From contig CAWCUH010000004.1 in the NCBI GenBank assembly GCA_963798655.1, forward strand, positions 248,001-312,000: a stretch of 64,000 bases of DNA. The letters run 5' to 3'. A model generated the notes under the pieces. It worked only from the letters and a program-made list of their open reading frames with translations, was not told where the DNA came from and did no database searches. Source of the DNA: CAVSMC01 sp963798655 (GTDB taxonomy: Bacteria; Pseudomonadota; Gammaproteobacteria; Burkholderiales; Casimicrobiaceae). Position 1 is the stretch's first letter. Every line of letters begins with the position of its first letter. The translations under genes and the position numbers were made by a program. Below are positions 53,552 through 63,005 of the stretch, in pieces.

Positions 53552-54334
53552 ATGCAACTTCCGGTGAACGCGTTCAAGCGGGCGATCGCCTCCGGCGCGA
53601 CGCCGGTGGGCACGTGGCTTTCGAGCGGATCGACGGCGACCGCCGAGGCACTCGGCTGCGTGGGCTTCGACTTCCTCGTCGTCGACTGCGAGCACACGCC
53701 GGTCGATCCGCCGCAGATGGTCGAGTTGCTGCGCGCGATCGCCGGCACGCCGGCCGCGGCAATCGTGCGCCCGCCGTGGAACGACATGGTGATGGTGAAG
53801 CGCGCGATGGATGGCGGCGCGCAAACGCTGCTGTTCCCGTACGTGCAGAACGTCGACGAAGCGCGTCGCGCGGTCGCGAGCACGCGTTATCCACCGGAGG
53901 GCGCGCGCGGGGTCGCCGGCACGCATCGGGCGAGCCGTTTCGGCACCGTGGCCGATTACACGCGCAGCGCAGCGAGCGAGGTCTGCGTGATCGTGCAGAT
54001 CGAGACGCTGTCGGCGCTCGGGCAGCTCGAGGAGATCGCCGCCGTGCCGGGCGTCGACTCGATCTTCATCGGCCCGGCCGATCTGTCGGCGTCGATGAGC
54101 CATCTCGGCGACATGGGACACGCCGACGTGCAGGCGAAGCTCGAAGACGGCGCTCGCCGTTGCCGCAAGGCCGGCAAGCCCTGCGGCATCGTCGGCGGCA
54201 CGCCCGAGCAGGTCGCGCGCTTCCTCCAATACGGCTTTTCGTGGGTCGCCGTCGCTTCCGACATGGCGATGATGGTCGGACGCGCGAACGAGTTCCTGGC
54301 GAGCGTACGGCGGAGCGCGACGGCGAAGACGTGA
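53552..54334 (+). CDS. HpcH/HpaI family 2-keto-3-deoxy acid aldolase
   Basis: 260 residues. Class II aldolase motifs: FDFLVVDCEHTPVDPPQMVE (catalytic His), AAIVRPPWND (substrate Arg), metal ligands in VIVQIETLSALGQ (Glu) and FIGPADLSASM (Asp). Such enzymes split 2-keto-3-deoxy sugar acids into pyruvate and an aldehyde. Together with SDR, lactonase and alpha-xylosidase this suggests an oxidative pentose or uronate pathway; the dehydratase step is not encoded here. The following 204 bases (54335-54538) are less GC-rich and hold no gene; they may carry the promoter of the next operon. Confidence 0.9.
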   Translation: MQLPVNAFKRAIASGATPVGTWLSSGSTATAEALGCVGFDFLVVDCEHTPVDPPQMVELLRAIAGTPAAAIVRPPWNDMVMVKRAMDGGAQTLLFPYVQNVDEARRAVASTRYPPEGARGVAGTHRASRFGTVADYTRSAASEVCVIVQIETLSALGQLEEIAAVPGVDSIFIGPADLSASMSHLGDMGHADVQAKLEDGARRCRKAGKPCGIVGGTPEQVARFLQYGFSWVAVASDMAMMVGRANEFLASVRRSATAKT

Positions 54335-54538
54335 GCATTGAAAGCAAGGGATCGCTAAGACGCTCGCGTCGTGGGTGAGACCCCTACCGCTCGTTAGTTG
54401 GATAGTTATCGGGAGTGTCGTGCGTCGTGCGTTTCATGAGCCGCTTCGGTATGAGCATCGACGCCAGGTTGATACGCAGTCATCCGACGCGGCCCGCTTC
54501 AGCCAGTCGCTCCGCTTCGCATCTCGCGTCCTGACGCC

Positions 54539-55432
54539 ATGCGCATCGAGCTTCGTTCCGCCGATGCGCACGTCGTGCTCGCACCCGAAGTCGGCGGCGC
54601 GATTGCCGCATTCACGCACGGAACGCGCGACGTGTTGCGGCCAGCGCCCGCCGGCGCGCACGACGACGTGCGCGCGCATGCCTGCTATCCGCTGGTGCCG
54701 TACTCCAATCGAATTGCGAACGCGGCGCTCGCGTTCGGCGGCACGACGTACGAGCTCGCGCGCAACTTCGGCGAGCATCCGCACGCGATCCACGGCGTCG
54801 GCTGGCAGCGCCCGTGGCGCGTCGTCGCGCACGATGCCGAATCCGCGCTCGTCGCGCTCGAGCATCGACCGCACGGCGACGAAGCGCACGCATGGCCGTG
54901 GCCGTTCGACGCGTGGCAATCGATCGCGCTCGCCGCCGATCGCGAGCGCGCGCTCCTCACGTTGACGCTCGGTATCCGCAACGTCGGCGACTCGCCGTTT
55001 CCGTTCGGGCTCGGCTGGCATCCGTACTTGCCGCGCGACGCGATGACGACGCTCGGATTCCGCGCGGATGGCGTCTGGCAGACCGACGCGACGCAGCTGC
55101 CGACAGCATGCGTGCCGGCGCAAGGCGCCTGGAGCTTCGAGCCGCCGCGCGCGATCGCCGACGCCGCGCTCGACAACGTGTATGCGGGCTGGGACGGCGA
55201 AACGACGCTCGCCGATGCGGGCGGCGGCTCGACTTCGATCCGCGCCGACCGCGCGTGCGCGTTCCTCGTCGTCTATGCGCCGCCGGGCCGCCCGTTCGTC
55301 GCGCTCGAGCCGGTCACGCACATGACCGATGCGTTCAATCGCGCAGCGCGCGGTGAACTGGCGACCGGCACGCGGACGCTGGCGCCGGGCGCCGCGTTTT
55401 CTTGTACGATGCAGATCGCCTCGCTGCCATGA
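54539..55432 (+). CDS. Aldose 1-epimerase family protein
   Basis: 297 residues. Galactose mutarotase fold: NRIANAALAFGGTTYELARN, catalytic His in GEHPHAIHGVGWQRPWRVV, second His in FGLGWHPYLPRDAM. It interconverts alpha and beta anomers of a free sugar, here presumably the one released by the alpha-xylosidase or imported by the ABC system. The lactonase start overlaps its stop (ATGA). Confidence 0.9.
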   Translation: MRIELRSADAHVVLAPEVGGAIAAFTHGTRDVLRPAPAGAHDDVRAHACYPLVPYSNRIANAALAFGGTTYELARNFGEHPHAIHGVGWQRPWRVVAHDAESALVALEHRPHGDEAHAWPWPFDAWQSIALAADRERALLTLTLGIRNVGDSPFPFGLGWHPYLPRDAMTTLGFRADGVWQTDATQLPTACVPAQGAWSFEPPRAIADAALDNVYAGWDGETTLADAGGGSTSIRADRACAFLVVYAPPGRPFVALEPVTHMTDAFNRAARGELATGTRTLAPGAAFSCTMQIASLP

Positions 55433-56316
55433 ACGAAATCACCGCCTCGCCGTTTCGCTGCGTGCTCGACGCTCGCGCAAGTCTCGGCGAGTGCGCGATC
55501 TGGTCGGCCGCCGATAGGGCGCTGTACTGGGTCGACATCAACGCACCGTCGCTCAACCGCTTCGATCCCGGCACCGGCACGAACGTCGCGATGCCGATGC
55601 CCGAATCGATCGGATGCTTCGCGCTGCGCCGCTCCGGCGGTTTCGTCGTCGCGCTCCGCGGCGGCGTGTGGCTCGCCCGCGCCGACGGCACGCTCGAGCG
55701 CAAGATCGTCGACGCGCCGTACGACCCGCGGCATCACCGCTTCAACGACGGACGCTGCGATCCGCGCGGCCGGTTTCTCGCCGGCACGATGAACGAGCGC
55801 CGCGACACGGCGAGCGGCGCTCTGTACGCGCTCGACGGCGCGCTACGCTTCGCTGAGCTGTTCGGCGCCCTCACCATCAGCAATGGCCTCGCGTGGAGCC
55901 CGGACGGCCGCACGATGTATCACGCCGACACGCCGACGCACCGGATCGATGCCTACGATTACGACCTCGACGCCGGCCACCCGTCGAATCGGCGCACGCT
56001 CGCGCAATTCCGCGGCGAGACGGATCGCCCCGACGGCGGCGTCGTCGACAGCGCGGGCTGCTACTGGTCGGCCTTCTATCGCGGCGGCAAGATCGTTCGC
56101 ATCGCGCCGGATGGTCGCGTGATGTCCGAGCATCCGCTGCCGGCGATGTGCCCGACGATGTGCGCGTTCGGCGGACCGCAACTTCGCACGCTCTACGTCA
56201 CCACGGCGCGCCAGCAGCGCCCCGACGACGAGCTCGCGCGATTCCCGCAATCCGGCGGCGTCTTCGCGATGGATGTCGACACGCCGGGACTGCCGGAAGC
56301 GCAATTCGCCGGCTGA
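55429..56316 (+). CDS. SMP-30/gluconolactonase family lactonase
   Basis: 295 residues. Metal and active-site residues of the six-bladed SMP-30 fold are seen: Glu in SLGECAIWSAADRALYWVD, Asn in HRFNDGRCDPRGRFLAGTM, Asn/Asp in TISNGLAWSPDGRTMYHADT. It hydrolyses sugar lactones (for example xylonolactone) to the acids. It is coupled to the epimerase upstream and 4 bases before the alpha-xylosidase. Confidence 0.92.
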   Translation: MNEITASPFRCVLDARASLGECAIWSAADRALYWVDINAPSLNRFDPGTGTNVAMPMPESIGCFALRRSGGFVVALRGGVWLARADGTLERKIVDAPYDPRHHRFNDGRCDPRGRFLAGTMNERRDTASGALYALDGALRFAELFGALTISNGLAWSPDGRTMYHADTPTHRIDAYDYDLDAGHPSNRRTLAQFRGETDRPDGGVVDSAGCYWSAFYRGGKIVRIAPDGRVMSEHPLPAMCPTMCAFGGPQLRTLYVTTARQQRPDDELARFPQSGGVFAMDVDTPGLPEAQFAG

Positions 56317-56320
56317 CGCG

Positions 56321-58513
56321 ATGCATTTCGACGCCTCGTCATTCCTCCGGCTCGACGCGCCGCAGAGCCTCGGCGCCAGCGCCTCGGGCGCGTCGTTCGC
56401 GACGTCGACCGGCGACATCCTCGAGGTATCGTGCTACGGCCCGTCGGCGTTCCGCCTGCGCGTCGGCGCGAAGACGCGTCCCGACTACGGCATCGTCGAT
56501 GCGCGTACCAAAGCGTGCACGACCGAGCAGCAGAACGGCGTGTGGCGATTCACCGCCGGCGACACGGCGCTCGAGCTCCTGGGGGCACCGCTGCGCGTTC
56601 GCTTGAAGCATCGCGATGCGACGGTGCTGCAGTCGATCACCGACGAGCACTTCCGCGGCTTCACGCGGCTGCCGACGTTCGGCCGCATGCGCTCGGGCGG
56701 CCAATGGACGGCGTCGTTCGCACTCGCATCCGGCGAGCCGGTGTACGGGCTCGGCGAGAAATTCGGGCCGCTCAACAAGCGCGGCCAGCTCGTGCACTCG
56801 CAGGTGGTCGACGCGCTCGGCGTCAACACCGGCCTCGCCTACAAGAACGCGCCGTTCGCGTGGAGCCCGGGCAGCGGCAACGGCGCATGGGGCGTGTTCG
56901 TGCACACGCCGGCGTACGTCGCGCACGGCGTCGGTTATCCCGACTGGTCGCACCGCTCGTATGCGGTGATGGTCGACGACGAGGCGCTCGACCTGTTCGT
57001 GCTGGCCGCGCCCGATCCCGCAGGCGTGCTCGCCGCGTACACCGAGCTCACCGGGCGCGCGCCCGGCGTTCCGATGTGGAGCCTTGGCCTGTGGGTCTCG
57101 CGCGCCTATTACAAGACGCCCGAGGACGCGGCCGACGTCGCCGCGAAGCTGCGCGCGCGCAAGATCCCGAGCGACGTCATCACGCTCGACGGCCGCGCGG
57201 CCTGGAATACCGACACGCGCTTCGACTTCCAGTGGGATCCGCGCCGCTTCCCGGACCCCAAGCGCGCGCTCGACCGCATCCATGCGCACGGCTATCGCGT
57301 CTGCGTGTGGGAATACCCGTACGTGTCCGTGCATTCGGAGCTCTTCCACGATCTCGCGGCGCGCCGCTATCTGCTCGCCACGGCCGATGGCGATCCGTAC
57401 ATCTTCCGCTGGGACACGGCGTTCGCCTCGACGCCGTTCGGCGCGACGCTGACGCCGCTGCCGGAGAGCGGCATCGTCGACTTCACGCACCCGGCCGCGT
57501 ACGCGTGGTGGCGCGACGCGCACAAGGCGCTGTTCGACGCCGGCGTCGATGTCATCAAGAGCGATTTCGGCGAGCAGGTGCCCGACGACGCCGTCGCCTT
57601 CAACGGCGATGTCGGCGCGAGGCTGCACAACATCTATCCGCTGCTGTACAACCGGTGCGTGTTCGAGGCGACGGCGAAGTTCCAGCTGAAGGACGACGGG
57701 CCGCCGATCGTCTTCGGCCGCGCCGGCTGGGCCGGCAGCCAGCGCTATCCGCTGCAGTGGGGCGGCGATCCGCAAAGCGACTGGGAAGGGCTCGCGGCGT
57801 CGATTCGCGGCGGCCTGTCGTGGGGAATGAGCGGTGCGCCGTATCACGCGACCGACATCGGCGGCTTCTACGGCTCCGAGCAGCCGTCGGGAGAGCTCTA
57901 CGTCCGCTGGCTGCAGGCGGCGGTGTTCGCGTCGCACATGCGCATGCACGGCATCGGCGAGCGCGAGCCGTGGGCGTTCGGCGTGCAAGCGGAGGCGATC
58001 GCGCGCAAATGGCTCGCGTTCCGCTATCGGCTGATCCCGTACCTGCAGGCGACCATCGCGCAGGCGATCGCGACGGGCCTGCCGGTGATGCGCGCGATGC
58101 CGCTCGCGTTTCCCGGCAACGCGCTCGCGCGCGACTTCGACACGCAGTTCATGTGCGGCGACTCGCTGCTGGTCGCGCCGATCGTGCGCGAGGGCGGCGA
58201 AGTCGACATCGCGCTGCCGCCGGGCGGCTGGTACGACCTCAACACGCGGCAGCGGCTCGCCGGGGCACGCGTCGTGCGGTTCAAGGCGACGCTCGATCAG
58301 TTCCCGGTGTTCGGCCGCGAAGGCTTCGCGCTGCCGCTCGGGCGCGCGGTCCAGCACACCGGCGAGATCGATGCGAGCCGCCCGCTCGAGCGGCTGTGGG
58401 TGTTCGGCAAACCGACGCGGCGGCTCGAGGGCTTTGCGCAGGCGACGGTCGACGACGCCGACGGCGCGTTCGCCGTGCGCGCCGAGCCGGGCGTGACGGT
58501 CGAGACGTTCTGA
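56321..58513 (+). CDS. yicI: Glycoside hydrolase family 31, YicI-like alpha-xylosidase
   Basis: 730 residues, cytoplasmic (no signal peptide). The GH31 nucleophile region reads VDVIKSDFGEQVPDD at about residue 415, the KxDFGE form typical of YicI alpha-xylosidases rather than the WxDMNE of alpha-glucosidases; the acid/base region is FGRAGWAGSQRYPLQWGGDP. It removes alpha-xylosyl residues from isoprimeverose-like sugars, producing xylose for oxidation. Last of a tight group with the epimerase and lactonase. Confidence 0.9.
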   Translation: MHFDASSFLRLDAPQSLGASASGASFATSTGDILEVSCYGPSAFRLRVGAKTRPDYGIVDARTKACTTEQQNGVWRFTAGDTALELLGAPLRVRLKHRDATVLQSITDEHFRGFTRLPTFGRMRSGGQWTASFALASGEPVYGLGEKFGPLNKRGQLVHSQVVDALGVNTGLAYKNAPFAWSPGSGNGAWGVFVHTPAYVAHGVGYPDWSHRSYAVMVDDEALDLFVLAAPDPAGVLAAYTELTGRAPGVPMWSLGLWVSRAYYKTPEDAADVAAKLRARKIPSDVITLDGRAAWNTDTRFDFQWDPRRFPDPKRALDRIHAHGYRVCVWEYPYVSVHSELFHDLAARRYLLATADGDPYIFRWDTAFASTPFGATLTPLPESGIVDFTHPAAYAWWRDAHKALFDAGVDVIKSDFGEQVPDDAVAFNGDVGARLHNIYPLLYNRCVFEATAKFQLKDDGPPIVFGRAGWAGSQRYPLQWGGDPQSDWEGLAASIRGGLSWGMSGAPYHATDIGGFYGSEQPSGELYVRWLQAAVFASHMRMHGIGEREPWAFGVQAEAIARKWLAFRYRLIPYLQATIAQAIATGLPVMRAMPLAFPGNALARDFDTQFMCGDSLLVAPIVREGGEVDIALPPGGWYDLNTRQRLAGARVVRFKATLDQFPVFGREGFALPLGRAVQHTGEIDASRPLERLWVFGKPTRRLEGFAQATVDDADGAFAVRAEPGVTVETF

Positions 58514-58554
58514 TCCGCGCTGCACGCGCGAGCCGACGTGTTCGGGCGAGGCGA

Positions 58555-59586
58555 ATGAAGATCCGTCCGACGATCGCGATCACCTCGGGCGAGCCGGCGG
58601 GCATCGGCCCGGAGATCGTCGCCATGCTCGCGATGCGACAGCGCGAACGTCCGCTGCCGGCGCGCCTCGTCGCGCTCGGCGATCGCGACCTGCTCGCCGC
58701 GCGCGCGGCGCGCATCGGTCTTGCGCCGATGTATGCGGACTTCGATCCGCTGTCGTTCGCGCCGGCCGGCGGCGTCGTCGAAGTGTGGCACCAGCCGCTC
58801 GTCGCGCCGGTACGGCCGGGTCATCCCGACCCGACCAACGCGCACGCGGTGTATGGGATGCTCGCGAGCGCGTGCGACGCGTGCGCCGGCGGCGATTTCG
58901 AGGCGCTGGTGACCGCGCCGGTGCAGAAGAGCGCGCTCGCCGACGCGGGGCTCCCGTTCATGGGCCATACCGAATTCTTCGCGCAGCGCACCGGCACGCC
59001 GCGCGTCGTGATGATGCTCGTCGGCGGCGGCCTTCGCGTCGCGCTGGTGACGACGCACTTGCGGCTCGCCGACGTCCCGGCGGCGATCACCGAAAACGCC
59101 GTTGCCGAGACGATCGCGATCGTCGACGCCGAGCTTCGCGCGAGGTTCGGCCTGCGGGCGCCGAAGATCGCCGTGTGCGGGCTCAATCCGCACGCCGGCG
59201 AAGGCGGACATCTCGGCAGCGAAGAGCGCGACGTCATCGTGCCGGCGATCGCGCGCGTGCGCGCCGACGGCACCGACGCGCTCGGCCCGCTTCCCGCCGA
59301 CACGGTGTTCGTGCCGGTGCACGCGCGCGGCTACGACGCGATCGTCGCGATGTACCACGACCAGGGATTGCCGGTGCTCAAAGCGGCGAGCTTCGGCGGC
59401 GGCGTCAACGTCACGCTCGGGCTGCCATTCGTGCGCACGTCGGTCGACCACGGCACGGCGCTCGATATCGCCGAGGACGCGACGCGCGCGAAAAGCGCGG
59501 ATGCCGGCAGCCTCCTCGCCGCGGTCGATCTCGCGATCGAGCTCGCGCAGCGCGCGGCGGGTGTCCAAATGTCGTACGGCGGCTAG
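58555..59586 (+). CDS. pdxA: 4-hydroxythreonine-4-phosphate dehydrogenase PdxA
   Basis: 343 residues. Motifs: AITSGEPAGIGPEIVAMLA at the N-terminus, metal histidines in LPFMGHTEFFAQRTG, CGLNPHAGEGGHLGSEE and AMYHDQGLPVLK. It oxidises 4-phosphohydroxy-L-threonine in pyridoxal 5'-phosphate synthesis. It lies directly before rsmA (12 bases), the pdxA-rsmA(ksgA) order being widespread in proteobacteria, so this is the biosynthetic PdxA rather than a sugar-acid PdxA2. Confidence 0.93.
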   Translation: MKIRPTIAITSGEPAGIGPEIVAMLAMRQRERPLPARLVALGDRDLLAARAARIGLAPMYADFDPLSFAPAGGVVEVWHQPLVAPVRPGHPDPTNAHAVYGMLASACDACAGGDFEALVTAPVQKSALADAGLPFMGHTEFFAQRTGTPRVVMMLVGGGLRVALVTTHLRLADVPAAITENAVAETIAIVDAELRARFGLRAPKIAVCGLNPHAGEGGHLGSEERDVIVPAIARVRADGTDALGPLPADTVFVPVHARGYDAIVAMYHDQGLPVLKAASFGGGVNVTLGLPFVRTSVDHGTALDIAEDATRAKSADAGSLLAAVDLAIELAQRAAGVQMSYGG

Positions 59587-59598
59587 CCGCCGCACGCG

Positions 59599-60381
59599 AT
59601 GCACGGCCACCGCGCACGCAGGCGCTTCGGCCAGAACTTCCTCGCCGACGCGCATTACGTCGATCGCATCGTCGACGCCGTCGATCCGAAGCCCGGCGAC
59701 AACGTCGTCGAGATCGGTCCCGGGCTCGCCGCGCTCACGCGCTCGCTGATCGAGCGCGCCGGGCACGTGACGGCGATCGAGATCGACCGCGACCTCGCCG
59801 CGCGCCTCGCGTCGGCGTTTCGCGCGGAGCAGCTGACGCTGCACGTCGCCGACGCGCTCGCGTTCGACTTCGCCACACTCGGCAGCGCGCTGCGCATCGT
59901 CGGCAACCTGCCGTACAACATCAGCTCGCCGCTGCTGTTCCATCTCGCCGCGTACGAGTCGCGCATCACGGACCTGCACGTGATGCTGCAGCGGGAAGTC
60001 GTCGCGCGGATGACCGCCGAGCCGGCAACGCCCGACTACGGCCGCCTCACGGTGATGCTGCAGGCGCGCTTTGCGATCCGCCGCCTATTCGTCGTGCCCG
60101 CCGGTGCGTTCAGCCCGGCGCCGCAGGTCGAGTCGGCGGTCGCGCGGCTCGCGCCTCTGCGCTCGGCACGACCCGCGATCGCCGACGAAGCGCTGTTCGC
60201 CCGCGTCGTGGCGGCTGCGTTCGCACAGCGGCGCAAGACGCTGCGCAATGCCTTGTCGGCGCTCGCCGACGAAGCGGCGCTGCACGACGCCGGCATCGAC
60301 TCCCGCGTGCGCGGCGAAACGCTGTCGGTCGCCGATTTCGTGCGCTTGTCGAACGCGCTCGCCGGCGCACCGGCTCGCTAG
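59599..60381 (+). CDS. rsmA: 16S rRNA dimethyladenosine transferase RsmA (KsgA)
   Basis: 260 residues. FGQNFLADAHYVDRIVDAV, the SAM motif VVEIGPGLAALTRSLIERAG and the catalytic NLPYNISSPLLFHLAAYE are intact. It dimethylates two adjacent adenines near the 3' end of 16S rRNA. Its last 4 bases overlap the convergent yggU gene. Confidence 0.95.
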   Translation: MHGHRARRRFGQNFLADAHYVDRIVDAVDPKPGDNVVEIGPGLAALTRSLIERAGHVTAIEIDRDLAARLASAFRAEQLTLHVADALAFDFATLGSALRIVGNLPYNISSPLLFHLAAYESRITDLHVMLQREVVARMTAEPATPDYGRLTVMLQARFAIRRLFVVPAGAFSPAPQVESAVARLAPLRSARPAIADEALFARVVAAAFAQRRKTLRNALSALADEAALHDAGIDSRVRGETLSVADFVRLSNALAGAPAR

Positions 60382-60668
60382 TCGGAGGCGATCGGCCAGC
60401 GCTCGTCGGGACGCTTCGCCGGCGATTCGATGCGCACGACCTTCTGGCGCGATGTCTCGCCGCGCACGATCGAAACGTGACGCTGCGGCACACCGAATTC
60501 GGCGGCGAGGAAGCGCACCAGCTCGGCGTTCGCCTGCCCGTCGACCGGCGGCGCCGCGAGCCGGATCTTCAGCGCGTCGCCGTGAAGTCCGCCGAGCGCG
60601 GTTCGCTTCGCGCCCGGCTGCACGTGCAGCGTCAGCACGAGCGCGCCCGCGTCCTCGCGCCGCCACAT
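60378..60668 (-). CDS. yggU: DUF167 family protein YggU
   Basis: 96 residues. LVLTLHVQPGAKRTALGGLH and KIRLAAPPVDGQANAELVRF match DUF167/UPF0235. The function is unknown. It is the last gene of the pilT-divergent cluster yggS-proC-yggT-yggU; its start overlaps the yggT stop (ATGA). Confidence 0.92.
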   Translation of the reverse strand: MWRREDAGALVLTLHVQPGAKRTALGGLHGDALKIRLAAPPVDGQANAELVRFLAAEFGVPQRHVSIVRGETSRQKVVRIESPAKRPDERWPIASD

Positions 60669-61243
60669 CAGTGCATCGCGGCGGCGACCGTCCGCTCGAG
60701 CCATGCGAGCGGGACGATCAGGATCAGCTGCAGGATGACGATCAGGATTAGCGGCGACAGGTCGAGCGCGCCACCGATCGGCGGCACGACGCGACGGATC
60801 GGGGACAGGAACCGGAACGTCAGCGCATTGAGCAGCCCGGCGAACGGCCCGTCGGGCGCGACCCACGATAGCACCGCCTGCGCGATGACGATCCAGATCA
60901 GCACCCAGATCGCCGTCTTCACCAGCTCGAGGACCGCCATGACCGCGAGAAAGCCGAACGCGCTCGCGCTCCACGGGCCGCCGGCGATCGCGAGCGTCGT
61001 CGCGATCAGCCAGACGTATTGCGCGAGATACGCGAGCACGAGCGTCGACCAGTCGATGCCGCCGAATCCGGGCAGCACGCGGCGCAGCGGCTTCACCGCC
61101 CAATCGGTCAGCGCGACGACCGCCTGAGACAGCGGATTGCGGAACGGCGCGCGCTGCCACTGCATCAGGAAGCGCAGCAGGAACGCGTACGTCAACAGCC
61201 CGAACACGACGTCGAAGATGAAGCGCAGCGCCTGGTCGAGCAT
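60668..61243 (-). CDS. yggT: YggT family membrane protein
   Basis: 191 residues, two tandem YggT domains, each with two hydrophobic helices: FVFGLLTYAFLLRFLMQWQR with FRNPLSQAVVALTDWAVKPL, and IWIVIAQAVLSWVAPDGPFA with FLSPIRRVVPPIGGALDLSP. An inner-membrane protein related to plant CCB3; proposed roles in cofactor or osmotic physiology are unproven. Confidence 0.92.
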   Translation of the reverse strand: MLDQALRFIFDVVFGLLTYAFLLRFLMQWQRAPFRNPLSQAVVALTDWAVKPLRRVLPGFGGIDWSTLVLAYLAQYVWLIATTLAIAGGPWSASAFGFLAVMAVLELVKTAIWVLIWIVIAQAVLSWVAPDGPFAGLLNALTFRFLSPIRRVVPPIGGALDLSPLILIVILQLILIVPLAWLERTVAAAMH

Positions 61244-61258
61244 CAGTCGTCCCTGTCC

Positions 61259-62080
61259 TCAGTCGCGCGCGATCGCATCGCCGAGCTCGCGTGCGCGGTC
61301 GGCCGCCGCCTTCGCCGCGGCGATGATCGCACGCTTGACGGCGGCCGCTTCCATCGACGCGATCGCGCGCTCCGTCGTGCCGCCTTTCGAGGTCACCTGC
61401 GCGCGCAGCGCCGCGGGATCGGCGGGCGACTGCCGCGCAAGCGCGATCGCGCCGTCGAACGTCGCGTAGGCGAGCGTGCGTGCGTCGTGCGCGTCGAAGC
61501 CGAGATCGCGCGCGGCCTGCTCGAGCGCTTCGAGAAAGTAGAACACGTACGCCGGCCCGCTGCCCGAGATGCCGGTCACCGCGTCGAGCATCGACTCGTC
61601 GTCGACCCAGACGATTTCCCCCGCCGCGGCGAGGATCGCCTCGATGCGCGCGCGTCCCGCGGCGTCGACCGCCGCCGGCGCATGCACGCCCGAGACACCC
61701 CTGCCGATCAACGCCGGCGTATTCGGCATCGCACGCGCGACGCGCTCGGCTCGCAGCCAGCGCGCGATGTCGGCGATCCGCGTGCCGGCCGCGATCGACA
61801 GAACGGTCGCGCCGCCCGCCGCGAGATACGGCGCAAGCGCCTCGCACGCGACGCGCATCTGCTGCGGCTTCACGGCGAGAACGACGATGTCGACGCCGGC
61901 CACCGCGTCGCGCGACGGCGCCTCGAACGTCGCGACGCCCCGGAATCGCGACTCGATGCGCGCACGCTGGTCGGCGAGCGGCTCGACGACGCGCACGGCG
62001 GACGCCGCTGCGCCGCGCGCGATCAGGCCGCCGGCCAGCGCCGTCGCCATGTTGCCGCCGCCGATGAAGAGCGTCTGCAT
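61259..62080 (-). CDS. proC: Pyrroline-5-carboxylate reductase
   Basis: 273 residues. The N-terminal NADPH-binding motif LFIGGGNMATALAGGLIARG and the C-terminal signature DAVTGISGSGPAYVFYFLEA and TSKGGTTERAI are complete. It performs the last step of proline synthesis. The start MQTLFIGG is chosen over an ATG 30 bases upstream since the fold begins here. It lies between yggS and yggT as in many proteobacteria. Confidence 0.95.
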   Translation of the reverse strand: MQTLFIGGGNMATALAGGLIARGAAASAVRVVEPLADQRARIESRFRGVATFEAPSRDAVAGVDIVVLAVKPQQMRVACEALAPYLAAGGATVLSIAAGTRIADIARWLRAERVARAMPNTPALIGRGVSGVHAPAAVDAAGRARIEAILAAAGEIVWVDDESMLDAVTGISGSGPAYVFYFLEALEQAARDLGFDAHDARTLAYATFDGAIALARQSPADPAALRAQVTSKGGTTERAIASMEAAAVKRAIIAAAKAAADRARELGDAIARD

Positions 62081-62106
62081 GTCGTTATTCCCGCCGCCCG
62101 CGAGTG

Positions 62107-62211
62107 TCACGACCGGGGCGGCTCGGCGTCAAGGGCAACCTCGGGCGCGCGCGCGCAGCGCGACCGTTCATCGATCACGAAGCCGCCGCCGATTGCGACG
62201 ATGCGCCTCAC
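62107..62211 (-). CDS. Possible 34-residue small protein
   Basis: A GTG at 62211 overlaps the yggS stop in the GTGA form, and the frame reads VRRIVAIGGGFVIDERSRCA and ends PEVALDAEPPRS, with mostly G/C third positions. It fills the 127-base gap between yggS and proC. It may be a real coupled small ORF, a remnant of a nucleotide-binding protein (IVAIGGG), or chance. Confidence 0.25.
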   Translation of the reverse strand: MRRIVAIGGGFVIDERSRCARAPEVALDAEPPRS

Positions 62212-62921
62212 CCGACGACCGGGCGCGGCCCGAAGATCGCCGTGCCGACGCGTACGAGCGTCGCGCCCTCGGCGATCGCCGCTTCGAGGTCCGCCGACAT
62301 GCCCATCGACAGCGTGTCGACGGCGAGACCCGCCGCACGGCACGCGTCGAAGCATTCGCGCAGCACGCGGAACTGCGCGCGCTGGCGCAGCGCATCGTCG
62401 GTCGGCTCGGGAATGCCCATGATGCCGCGCAACGCGAGCCGCGGCAGACGTGCGACGATCGTTGCGAGCTCGACCGCGCCGCCCGGTGGCACACCCGACT
62501 TCGTCGCTTCGCCGCTCGCATTGACCTGCACGCAGACGTTGAGCGGCGGCAGCGACGCCGGCCGTGCGGCGGAAAGGCGCTCGGCGATCCTTTCGCGATC
62601 GACCGTGTGCACCCATGCGAAGCGCTCGGCCGCCGTCTTCGCCTTGTTGCCCTGCAGCGGCCCGATCATGTGCCACTCCACGTCACCGAGGTCGGCCAGC
62701 GACTCGATCTTGGGGAGCGCCTCCTGCACGTAGTTCTCGCCGAACGCCGTCTGCCCGAGCGCGTGCACCGCGCGGATCGCTGGAGGCGCAAAAGTCTTGC
62801 TGACGGCGAGGAGCCGCACCGACGCGGCCTCGCGGCCGGCCGCGTGCGCCGCCCGGCCGATACGTGCCTGCACGGCTTGCAGAGCCTTCTCGTAAGGGAC
62901 CATAATCAATGACGTCGGCAT
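62208..62921 (-). CDS. yggS: YggS family PLP homeostasis protein
   Basis: 237 residues from MPTSLIMVPYEK (MVPYEK at 62903 is an alternative). The PLP lysine is in VRLLAVSKTFAPPAIRAV; FGENYVQEALPKIE, WHMIGPLQGNKAK and LSMGMSADLEAAIAEGAT follow the family pattern. It binds PLP without known catalysis and balances vitamin B6 and amino/keto acid pools. It is divergent from pilT. Confidence 0.94.
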   Translation of the reverse strand: MPTSLIMVPYEKALQAVQARIGRAAHAAGREAASVRLLAVSKTFAPPAIRAVHALGQTAFGENYVQEALPKIESLADLGDVEWHMIGPLQGNKAKTAAERFAWVHTVDRERIAERLSAARPASLPPLNVCVQVNASGEATKSGVPPGGAVELATIVARLPRLALRGIMGIPEPTDDALRQRAQFRVLRECFDACRAAGLAVDTLSMGMSADLEAAIAEGATLVRVGTAIFGPRPVVG

Positions 62922-63005
62922 GGAAGTGCCGGTTTTGGTACGTCTTTTGCATCGTCGCTCGTTTGCCCCCCGGCCGGGGTGGCGCGAGATCGCCGGGAAT
63001 TGTAA

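Noticed and set aside
54335..54538. Less GC-rich gap checked for a tRNA or small RNA.
   Set aside because: No cloverleaf, no T-arm consensus and no convincing hairpin with T-tract was found.
60795..60815. GGGGACAGGAACC resembling the family B palindrome core.
   Set aside because: It lies within the conserved coding sequence of YggT and has no inverted partner.
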